From Sphagnum magellanicum (lineage: Eukaryota; Streptophyta; Sphagnopsida; Sphagnales; Sphagnaceae), in contig CM038914.1 in assembly GCA_021904315.1 (NCBI GenBank), positions 5,394,001-5,458,000 of the forward strand: a stretch of DNA of 64,000 nucleotides, given 5' to 3'. The notes beneath the pieces are model-generated. The model saw only the letters and a list, made by a program, of their open reading frames with translations. It ran no database searches and was not told where the DNA came from. The translations under genes and the position numbers were made by a program. Below, piece by piece: positions 25,201 to 33,788 of the stretch (the first letter of the stretch is position 1; each line of letters begins with the position of its first letter).

Positions 25201-26527
25201 TTGAGGGTCGTCCCAGCCATTTGAGTGTCCAGCGGTCATCCAGCATAATACAAGAAAGGGAGCAGGATGTGCCCAGGCCAAGCAGTTCTCTGGCCTTGCA
25301 AGTGGAAGACAAGGAGAGTATGCCACTGGGAACCAACCAAGGGGGTGAGAAGGTAAAACTAAAAGGGCGGTGCTCTAGTGTTAAGTCTGAGGTTTCCCTG
25401 GTGGTGGCTGTGGCCAATGGGACATCTGATGGAGAGTATGACCACAAGTGGACTGCACAGCATCAATGGTTGAGCCTTGACAGCAGCCGCTCACGACCTA
25501 GTGAGGGGCATGGCTACAGGTAGGGCTCTTGGCCCATGTGATGAAAGTGAGTGATCGGAACTTGAAAAACTCAGCAGAATTGACCAATTTCAGTTTGCCA
25601 TTGGGGCTCATCCACCCACCTGGGAGTGATGAGGTGCGGGCTGCAAACTTGGCACTGAACCAAGTGACTCCATTCATCCGATTTGCACACTTGACAGCCA
25701 ACCAAGCATTGCTAGAGGCTCTTGCAGGTGAGTGCTAAGTCCATATTGTGGACTTGGACATAGTGCATGGACTGCAGTGGCCGCCATTCATGCAAGCCCT
25801 TGCAGACTATAGAGCAGATCAGGGGCCAGGCCTTCCTGAGCTTCGTATTACAGGCATAGGGAAAGATAAGCAAATTCTTGAGATGACAAGTAGACGCCTT
25901 GCTGACTTTGCTCAATCTATTAATCTTCCATTTGAGTTCATCCCACTCATTCAAAATCTAGATTCCTTGAAGCCCAATATGCTACAGTTGAGGACTGGGG
26001 AGGCTCTTGCAGTCAATTGCATGCTTCAGCTCCATGGGCTGCTGGAGGAAGCACCTGTGGCATTGGAATCTTTCTTGGGCATGTTGTACTCTCTTAACCC
26101 CAGAGTGGTGACCCTTGCTGAGAGAGAGATGAGCAGCAACCAACCAATCTTTCTAGATCGATTTGCTGATGCACTCAACCATTACTCCACTCTTTTTGAC
26201 TCACTTGATGCCACACTACCTCCCTCAAGTTCAGAAAGGATTAGAGTAGAACAACTATGGTTTTGGGAAGAAATTGCCAACATTGTGGGATGTGAGGAGT
26301 CTGAACACCTCATGCAGTACCAAAAGTTCCATCAGTGGCGGATTTTTATGGAGAGAGCAGGCTTTCAATTAATTTCAACTAGCGAATTTGCTCTCTCTCA
26401 AGCTGGACTTCTCCTGAGACTTCACTATCCATCAGAGGGCTATCACCTTGTTGAGGATGATGGGTGTCTATTGCTGGGTTGGCAAGATCGACCTCTTTTT
26501 GCGGTATCTTCTTGGAATGCACTTTGA
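25201..26527 (+). pseudogene. Captured GRAS-family regulator, LATERAL SUPPRESSOR-like, disrupted
   Basis: GRAS proteins are plant transcriptional regulators. An N-terminal variable segment (25201-25523) leads into LHRI (TTG 25529 onward, NQVTPFIRFAHLTANQALL), then the VHIID motif (VHIVDLDIVHGLQWPPFMQA, 25739-25798). After it come ELRITGIG, a PFYRE region (LPFEFIPLIQ), LHRII-like TGEALAVNCMLQLHGLL, and a C-terminal SAW motif (WQDRPLFAVSSW) ending at 26527. The HGLQWPP and LRITG forms resemble the LAS/SCL18 branch. Two defects: a one-base frame change at about 25505-25520, and an in-frame TAA at 25736-25738 just before VHIID. LHRI also seems about 25 residues short. The rest of the domain is open, so decay is recent. 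It lies within the CACTA element. Confidence 0.78.
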
Positions 26528-26529
26528 TA

Positions 26530-27440
26530 CGATTGCATGCTAATTAAACAACTGTGACATTCTATTTCTTGCAGGTCACTTTGTTTACCACACTTCACAG
26601 CTGAAACTCAATAGAAACAGGGTTGTGATCAACCTTATGGATTTAGAGATCTATTCTGGCACAGGCTGCATTCATATACTTGGTTGCCTTCCAGGCATAT
26701 ACACAGTTGGAAGAGGACTAATGTTATACTGAATGAGCATTTGGATCATTCCATTTGCAAATGCAAGTAGCTCACAGAATACCATCAATTGAACAAGCAT
26801 GATTTTAGGAGGGCTGGAGCATGTCTAGACCTCTTACCGTGAGGATTTAAGCATTGATGAACAAAGGTTCATTTCAGAATAGAGAGATCTTGTTTATTGA
26901 AATCATCTGATAACTGTTTGATCAGTTCTCATTTCAACACGTGCATTATATATGATATTATCCTCAAGTGTTCAACTGAATTGAGATCTGCCTTAGTGTA
27001 ATGAGTTGGGTCAGAGTTCCCAGTTGCTACAGTGAAATTTGACACTGTTTAGCTGATGATGTTTGCCTCACTCAGAACATCTTGATTGTTCGAAATTTTC
27101 TGTTTTCATAATGACGACACATAATCTCTTCAGTTGGAAATGAGGAGCTTGTGGATCAGCAGTCATGAGCAGCAGATATTGCTCGCTTTGTTGTCCCTCA
27201 CATTCGGTCCCTATGACAGACAGTACCAGAAAAAAGCAGGTGTACTTCTAGGCTATTATACCAGGACTAAAGAGAGCTTGGTCTTGATCTTCCTTGTTTG
27301 CAGGGGAGTCCAAATTACACTCTTCCTCTCTGTTTCCTGTCTGTGGCTCCACCAAACTTTGTTGTTACTCTTGTGTTGTGCCCACAAAATTCTGATAGAG
27401 AAGAATTTTCTCTTACTGAATAATATCAGGCAGATTTGCA
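26530..27440. other. CACTA interior between GRAS and RHM fragments
   Basis: No supported gene. The end of this stretch (TTTGCAG before 27440) looks like a splice acceptor in the 5' untranslated region of the rhamnose synthase fragment, so at least the last few hundred bases may be captured 5' sequence of that gene. Confidence 0.35.
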
Positions 27441-27461
27441 GAAGCGGAGGTCATCATCATA

Positions 27462-28314
27462 ATGGGGGAAGCCACATACACTCCCAAAAACATCTTGATA
27501 ACTGGTGCAGCAGGATTCATTGCATCTCATGTTGCCAACAGACTGATGCGCAACTACCCACATTACGAGATCGTGGTGCTGGACAAGCTGGATTATTGCT
27601 CCAACTTGAAGAATCTGTTGCCTTCCAAGTCCTCCAAGAATTTCAAGTTTGTGAAAGGTGACATTGGGAGTGCACATCTTGTGAACTACCTTCTCATTAC
27701 TGAGGGTATTGACACCATTATGCACTTTGCCACCCAAACTCATGTCGACAACTCATTTGGCAACAGTTTTGAGTTCACAAAGAACAACATCTATGGGACC
27801 CATGTGTTGCTGGAGGCATGCAAAGTGACAGGCACTGTCCACCGCTTCATTCATGTGAGCACAGATGAGGTCTATGGAGAGACTGAGGCTAATGCAATTG
27901 TTGGAAACCATGAAGCATCACAGCTGCTTCCCACAAATCCCTACTCAGCCACCAAGGCTGGTGCAGAAATGCTGGTGATGGCATATGGCCGCTCATATGG
28001 GTTGCCTGTCATCACCAGACGAGGCAATAATGTGTATGGACCAAACCAATTCCCAGAGAAGCTCATCCCCACATTCATTCTTTTGGCCAGGGGAAGCCCC
28101 TCCCCATCCATGGAGATGGATCTAATGTGCGAAGCTACTTGTACTGTGAAGATGTGGTTGAAGCGTTTGAGGTTGTGCTGCACAAGGGAAGTGTTGGTCA
28201 TGTTTACAATTTTGGGGAAGAGAGGGAAGGAAGTGTGACTATGGACGGTGTGAAACCGCCGAGAACTCCCCGAAAGGCAGGGTTTGTTCCTCCAAGAGCT
28301 TCTTCTGCTTTGTA
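27462..28314 (+). pseudogene. RHM: Captured UDP-L-rhamnose synthase fragment (UDP-glucose 4,6-dehydratase domain)
   Basis: Plant RHM enzymes turn UDP-glucose into UDP-rhamnose for cell walls and flavonoids; the N-terminal domain is the 4,6-dehydratase. From ATG 27462 the frame reads YTPKNILITGAAGFIASHV, with the NAD-binding GAAGFIA motif. It continues with the active-site STDEVYGE, and NPYSATKAGAE with the catalytic Tyr-x-x-x-Lys. A one-base loss near 28092 shifts the frame; similarity resumes in another frame at about 28110-28220 (SYLYCEDVVEAFEVVLHKG). It then ends about 250 residues in, with a non-homologous tail to the stop at 28312-28314. Full RHM is about 670 residues, so the rest of the dehydratase and the epimerase/reductase domain are missing. 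A 5' intron acceptor suggests genomic capture. Confidence 0.88.
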
Positions 28315-28733
28315 GCTGTCTCTTCCTCCCAGTTGTCGTAGCTGTGGCTCTCCTGCTCCTGCTGCTACTGTTGTTGTATGGACGCATTGAGATTTGCAGC
28401 TTCGTTTTTGCTGCTGCACCTGAGACTTGAAGGACTTGAAGTTATTACTACTGTTTCCATATGGCCTCCAAGACAATTCCGAAGAGTTGAAAGATCTTCA
28501 AAAGGACCCGCCTACATCATGCAGAGCCGGTTGCTCATCCTCCTTCCTTTTACCCCCGTCGTCCCAATCTCTCGCCACTATTTTTGTCGTTCTGAAAGTA
28601 TTACTTTTCCTGTGTGTAATCTTTTGTTTTGATAGTTGAAGAAATGGTCGTATCTGATCACCTCGTGACTGCGTGATATGGCAAAGAGTTTTGTGACTGT
28701 GTAGAGAATGCCTTTTGCATGGTGCTGCATTCT

Positions 28734-28963
28734 CTAGGGTTTAGTTGGTTCAAAATCCGTATGTATCTTTTGGTCTCTTCTGTCTTCAATCATTTGTGAC
28801 TGTGCTTTAGGCAGCAGTTATCATGGCACATCATCAGCCAAGCTTGTTTTGCTAGGGTTTAGTTCACAATGCTTATGTATTTGTGGTCTGTTCTTTCTTC
28901 TTTGTTTTGTCATTTGTGCTTTGAGCAGCCATCACGGAACATCATCAACCAAGCTTTGTTTCA
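28734..28963. repeat. Two diverged tandem copies of a 118-bp unit
   Basis: CTAGGGTTTAGTT starts at 28734 and 28852. Each is followed by GTATGT/TTATGT, CATTTGTG, GCAGC and CATCATCA(G/A)CCAAGCTT. The copies have diverged by small indels. Confidence 0.7.
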
Positions 28964-29229
28964 AGATGCTTGATGAGGACAGCATTATGCTCTCCTTTGA
29001 CCCTTGCTGAATAGGACTTTCATGTTCTAGTATTGGTTTTTTTCTTCTTCTCTATATTTTGGTTATATTTGTAATGATCTCTTGATAGAACAGCACCTTA
29101 ACTTAATACATTTGACCTCCTTCATGCATGCACCCTAAACCTTAACAATGGGATTGTCATTTGTAGGCAACCCTAATCCTAAACATGCCTACAAAAAATG
29201 TGTACCTAGCTTATCAAAAGACCATAGTT

Positions 29230-29463
29230 GGCATATTTTGGTTGCACATGCAACTATGAGTATATGCATATCAAATATATACGATGATATATCACAGAAA
29301 TCATCCAAAGGTTAGGATGAAGGTGATCATAGTTGCACCATAGTTGCATACACACCAAAAATCCATTGTAGTTGCATAAAAAACCAAAGATAGTTGCATG
29401 CGACCGGCAGTTGCATCCCAGTTGCAAACATGGTGATTGCATATGACAGAATTTTTAATAGTG
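29230..29463 (+). repeat. CACTA right terminus and subterminal repeats
   Basis: AGTTGCA and its complement occur at least seven times in 230 bp, ending in the terminus TTTTTAATAGTG at 29463. Density and motif match the left end. Confidence 0.8.
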
Positions 29464-29608
29464 AAGGTCTTTTTTAGGATTGGCTTTCTATTATCGTAAG
29501 TTCATCAAGAACTTTGCAAAGATAGCCACACCTTTGACAAACCTTTTGAAGAAGTCATCCGGGATTTATGAATGGGAAGAGGCATGCAATGAGGCCTTTG
29601 AGACTTTG
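29464..29608 (+). pseudogene. gypsy pol continued (RT thumb)
   Basis: Immediately after the CACTA right end, the gypsy pol translation resumes with LGLAFYYRKFIKNFAKIATP near 29475-29535, the conserved segment after RT. It runs to 29608, where a solo LTR is inserted. The reading frame fits that left at 6761 when one AAG is removed. Confidence 0.85.
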
Positions 29609-30422
29609 TGTCGCAACCCCACTTTGGGGTTAAGTGTGAGAATGTAACTCACACTCCCAAAAGTGGGAAAATGGAGTCCTCCGAGACTCTCGAAAACTTA
29701 GAAGACGATTTGAGGGGCCAAATCTCCTCACCTTGGTGCATTCTTTATATCAATGGAAAGCTCTTGAAGCTTAAATGTCCAAAATGGCCTCGCATTACCC
29801 ATTTAGACATCTGCAGCCCAAGTTATGGGCAAAAGAAGTGCCGGGAGTCAAACTGGCAGTTTGACTCCCGACCACTAAAAGTCGGGAATCGACCTCTTTG
29901 CAATGTCACCTCAAGGAGTGGGACATGGCGTTGGAAAGCTTTCGACGAGAGCTACAACTTTGGTTTAGAGCTCATCCCGATCCGAGTTCGAGGTGAGGAG
30001 CTATGACCGTCCAAAGTCCGGGACTCCAACTCGGGACAGTTTCGGAATTCCAACTTGGGAGTCCCGGGAAAAAGAGCCATTTGGATGTAGCCTCGGCAGA
30101 GAGCAGTATACTATATGGGGGAAGGTGGAGGCTTCCCCTGAGTCCAGGCTGTGATGAGTCTGGTGTGTAAAAGTGCCTGTGGCTTGTCCCAACACCCAAG
30201 GGTGTTCCCGAATGCTAACTAACCCTCTTGTGGTTGGTTTTGGATGCAAATTTGAGCTTGATAATCTAGTCCCTCTTCCTAGTCTAATCTCGGGACTTCT
30301 AGCACGCCCTTCTACCTGGTTTTAGTGCTGGAAGTCGAGAGCACCCCTCAAGTCCCAACTTTCCGCAACTTTACATAGTTGGACCCTCAAGTGGGTTCAA
30401 CAAGGGACTTCGAAGTGCGTCA
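29609..30422 (+). repeat. Solo LTR inserted in gypsy pol
   Basis: This 814-bp LTR begins TGTCGCAACC and ends GTGCGTCA. Flanks are CTTTG (29604-29608) and CCTTG (30423-30427), a 5-bp target duplication with one mismatch. The pol frame is open on both sides and fits when the LTR and one flank are removed. It is closer to the LTR at 32962 (shared CCCCACTTTG start) than to the outer element's LTR. It carries the conserved GGGAGTCAAA/TTTGACTCCC hairpin at 29843-29869. Solo LTRs arise by recombination between the two LTRs of one element. Confidence 0.85.
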
Positions 30423-30722
30423 CCTTGAAAGGCATTTTGGTGAAGGCGCCCGTGTTGAAGTTGCCCGATTTTGACAACGATTTTGAGATCCATTCTGATG
30501 TTTCTGACTTTGCTATAAGAGGAGTCCTAGTGCAAGATGGAAGGCCGGTGGCCTTCGAAAGGAAGAAGTTGAGGGAGACGGAGCGAAGGTGGCCAACCCA
30601 TGAGAAGGAAATGTGGGCCGTGATACATTGTCTCAAAACTTGGGGCCATTACATAGGCTCCAAAGATGTGGTGGTGTGGACCGACAATGTCACCTTGAAA
30701 TACTTTGCCACCCAACCAAAGT
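30423..30722 (+). pseudogene. gypsy pol continued (RNase H), truncated
   Basis: The RNase H domain shows the usual acidic residues: Asp in IHSDVSDFA, Glu in THEKEMWAV and Asp in VVWTDNVT. It breaks off after the FATQPKL segment at the start of the next LTR. The integrase, any chromodomain and the polypurine tract should follow but are absent. Confidence 0.88.
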
Positions 30723-31628
30723 TGTTGCAACCTTAACTTTTGGCTCACGACCAAGGCAAAGGCATTGCAAGGGTGCGGGCCAAGAGGAAGTCCGGGAGTT
30801 AAGGCAAGAAAAAGCCCAGGAGTCATATCACAAACTCCCGGGAATGTTAGAAAGTGTGAGGGAGTGAACCCTCACACTCCCAAGGCAACTCCCACTTTGG
30901 GAGATGGAGTCCCGGTGGACTCCCGAAGCTTCAGAAAGCGATTTGAGGGGTCAAAACTCAATGGCTTGTGACATTCTTTATATCATTGGAAATCTCTTGA
31001 AACGTGGATGTCTAAAATGGGCTCGCATTGCTCATTTGGACATTTGAAACGTAAGTTATGGTCAAAAGAAGGGCCGGGAGTCAAATTGCCAGTTTGACTC
31101 CCGACCACAAAAAGTCAGGAATCGACCCAATTTACTTAGTTGCAAGGGGCGTGTCACATATCGTTGAAAAGCTCTCGACGAGAGCTACAACTTTGCTTTA
31201 AACCGCACCTCAATCGGAGGTCTGCTCCCAATGTTATGGGGCTTTAAAGTTGCAAGAGTCCCAGCTGACGGGATTTCGGGACTCCCGAATGGGAGTCCCG
31301 AGAGAGAAAAGCCATTTGGATGTAGGCTTTGTGGCTAGCCACAGAGTATACTATAAGAGGGAAGGTGGTGGTTTCCCCCAAGTCCGAGCCGTGGTGAGTC
31401 TTGTGTGTCCGTGTTGCCTGTGGGTCGTCCTAGCACCAGGGGTGCTCCAACAATGCACTAACCACTTTGTGTGGGTTGTGTGCAGGCCCCTGTGAGTGAG
31501 TGAAGCTTATCAACTCTTCCTAGTCCCATCCCGGAACTCCAACACGCCCTTCTACCTCTCAAAGTGTTGTGAGCTAAGGAGCGTGCTCCGACTCCTCTTT
31601 CTTTCGCTGTTTTCTACTTGGGCTCACA
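30723..31628 (+). repeat. 3' LTR of gypsy element, main part
   Basis: It begins TGTTGCAACCTTAACTTTTGG, matching the 5' LTR start with a few changes, and follows the 5' LTR along its length to GGGCTCACA. The final 32 bp continue at 32528-32559 after an inverted LTR. The hairpin is at 31076-31102. It could instead be a separate LTR insertion that removed integrase. Confidence 0.8.
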
Positions 31629-32522
31629 TGACGCACTCCCAACTCCTTAAAGGACTCAAAACAACGGAAGAAAGATGAGTCGGAACATGCTCCCTAGCTC
31701 ACAACACTTTGAGGGGTAGAGGGGCATGTTGGAGCTCCAGGATGGAACTAAAAAGAGTTGACAAGCTTCACTCACACACACGGGCTTACACACAACTCAC
31801 ACAAAGTGGTTAGTGCATAGTTGGAGCACCCTTGGTGCTAGGACAAACCATGGGCAACACGAACACACAAGACTCACCACGGCCCAGAGTTGGGGGAAGC
31901 CACCACCTTCCCGCTTATAGTATACTCTGTGGCTAGCCACGGAGCCTACATCCAAATGGCTTTTCTCTCCCGGGACTCCAGCGACTTTGGAGCCCAATAA
32001 CTTTGCAAACAGACCTCTGATTGAGGTGTAGTCTATAGCAAAGTTGTAGCTCTCGTCGAGAGCTTTCCAACGATATGTGGCACACCCCCTGTAGCCAAGT
32101 AAATCGGGTCGATTCTCGACTTTTTATGGGCGGGAGTCAAATTGGCAGTTTGACTCTAGGCCCTTCTTTTGGCCATAACATATGTTTTAGATGTCCAAAT
32201 GAGCAATGCAAGCTCATTTTAGACATCTACGTTCCAAGAGCTTTCTAATGATATAATGAACGCCACAAGCCATTAAGTTTTGACCCCTCAAATTGCTCTC
32301 TAAAGTTTCAGGAGTCTATCGGGACTCCATCTCCCAAAGTGGGAGTTGCCTTGGGAGTGTGAGGGTTCATTCCCTCATACTCCCTCACATTTTCTAACAT
32401 TCCTCGGAGTATGTGATGTGACTCTCGGGCTTCTTCTTGCCTTGCTTCCCGGACTTCCTCTTGGCTTACAACCTTACAACCCCTTTTACCTTGGTCGTGA
32501 GCCCAAAGCTAGGGTTGCGACA
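31629..32522 (-). repeat. Inverted LTR nested in the 3' LTR
   Basis: This 894-bp LTR lies in reverse, starting TGACGCACTCCC and ending GGGTTGCGACA. A perfect 5-bp target duplication TCACA flanks it (31624-31628 and 32523-32527). It is the same family as the LTR it interrupts. With no internal region it is a solo LTR. Confidence 0.9.
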
Positions 32523-32527
32523 TCACA

Positions 32528-32559
32528 TTTGAGTCCTTTAAGGAGTTGGGAATGCGTCA
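32528..32559 (+). repeat. End of the split 3' LTR
   Basis: GAGTCCTTTAAGGAGTTGGG followed by AATGCGTCA matches the last 32 bases of the 5' LTR and completes the copy that stopped at 31628. Confidence 0.85.
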
Positions 32560-32570
32560 TCTTTTTTCTT

Positions 32571-32629
32571 AGCTCGCAACCTTGCAACCCCTTTGCCTTA
32601 GTCGCGAGCCCAAAGTTAGGGTTGCGACA
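32571..32629 (-). repeat. Inverted LTR fragment (59 bp)
   Basis: This is the reverse complement of an LTR beginning: TGTCGCAACCCTAACTTTGG then GCTCGCGAC, cut off after about 59 bases. It lies 11 bp beyond the 3' LTR. It is a leftover of another copy or of a rearrangement. Confidence 0.75.
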
Positions 32630-32961
32630 AGGTGGACTACCTAGTTCGCACCATCCGACGCATCCTAGATTTCCTCCAGTTGTGAACTATCACTATGGCA
32701 TAGCCCAGGATTTACATGTACTTACAGCTCCTTGTTGAGCTTATCCCTATTCTAAATAAATGTTTCAGTTATCATCAAACTTCTGTTGCCATTAGCACAC
32801 TATCATACTATCTATTTAATCGTTGAGTTGCCTCGAATTAACCTTATGTTCAACGGCTTGAAGATTATTCTATCTCTATTAGACCTTTCATTAACATCCC
32901 TTCAACTGCTTCAAGAATTTTTAACATCCTTGCTACTCTCTAAATACCATAAGAAGACTAA

Positions 32962-33783
32962 TGTCGCAACCCCACTTTGAGGGAGTTGTGAAGTCGCCAC
33001 TCACACTCCTGAAAATGGGACTTGGGAGTCCTCCGGGACTCTCAAAAACTCAGAGCGCAATTGCAGGGGTCAAAACACCTTGCATTGAGGCGTTCTTTAT
33101 ACCTTTGGAAAGGTCTTGAAGTGTAAATGTTGAAAATGGCCTCGTATGAGCCATTTGGACATTTGTAGCACAAGTTATGGTCGAAAGAAGGGCCGGGAAT
33201 TAAATTGGCAATTTGACTCCCGACCACAAAAAGTCAAGAATCGACCTGATTCCGGTGCATGCAGGTGAAGTGCAACACACCATTGGAAAGCTTTTGAGGA
33301 GAGCTACAACTTTGGTTTAGACCTCGTCCTAATCCAAGTTTGGGGCGAGAAGTTATGAGCACCCAAAGTCTCGGGAGTTCAAACCGGGACAGTTTTGGGA
33401 CTCCACTTTGGGAGTCCCGGGAAAAAGAGCCATTTGGATGCAAGTCCGGCAAAGAGTTGCAGAGAATACTATATGGGGGAAGGTGGTGGCTTCCCCCGAG
33501 TCTGGGCCGTGATGAGTCAAGTGAGTCCAAGGTCGCCCGTGTCTTGTCTCAACACTGAAAATGTGCAGAATGAGTTCTAATCAATTTGTTGGTTGGATTT
33601 GGATGTAGGACCGATAACTAAGTAAGCTTGTCCCTCTTCCTAGTCTAATCCTGGAGCTTTTAGCACGCCCTTTTCACCCCCTTTAGTGTTGGAAGCTGGG
33701 AGTGTGCCCCGAGTCCTAAAAATTCCGCAACTTGAGTGACTTAGCCCCAACTTGGGGCTAACTAGGGACTTGGGAGTGCGTCA
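32962..33783 (+). repeat. Solo LTR with perfect ACTAA target duplication
   Basis: The 822-bp LTR begins TGTCGCAACC and ends GTGCGTCA. It is flanked by ACTAA at 32957-32961 and 33784-33788. Its hairpin (33195-33221) has decayed at two positions. It is close to the solo LTR at 29609. No internal region remains. Confidence 0.92.
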
Positions 33784-33788
33784 ACTAA

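Larger units (their letters stand above)
6762..29463 (+). mobile_element. 22.7-kb CACTA (En/Spm) transposon carrying captured gene fragments
   Basis: The left end is CACTACTAGAAATTTG and the right end, read from the other strand, is CACTATTAAAAATTCT, an imperfect terminal inverted repeat with about 13 of 16 matches. Both ends are flanked by the 3-bp target duplication AAG (6759-6761 and 29464-29466), the size expected for CACTA elements. Removing the element and one AAG reconnects the reading frame of the host gypsy RT, an independent proof of both boundaries. Subterminal zones on both sides are rich in GTTGCA/TGCAAC motifs. Inside are a TNP2-type transposase (plus), a Transposase_24/TNPA-like gene (minus) and fragments of several host genes. 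Both transposase genes are broken, so autonomous movement is unlikely today. Confidence 0.92.
3298..32559 (+). mobile_element. Ty3/gypsy LTR retrotransposon, broken, with nested insertions
   Basis: This outer element runs from a 5' LTR through a primer-binding site, gag with a CCHC knuckle, protease, reverse transcriptase and RNase H to a 3' LTR. The gag-protease-RT-RNase H order with YIDD is typical of Ty3/gypsy elements. RNase H runs straight into the 3' LTR near 30722, so integrase and the polypurine tract are missing. The coding region is interrupted by a CACTA element (6762-29463) and by a solo LTR (29609-30422). The 3' LTR is interrupted by an inverted LTR. The bases flanking the 5' LTR (GTAGT) do not match those after the 3' LTR (TCTTT), so the right end may be rearranged or belong to another copy. 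In-frame stops make it non-autonomous. Confidence 0.85.

Noticed and set aside
27134-27661. 175-codon plus-strand frame
   Set aside because: It overlaps the rhamnose synthase start in another frame, crosses a likely intron end, and has no domain.
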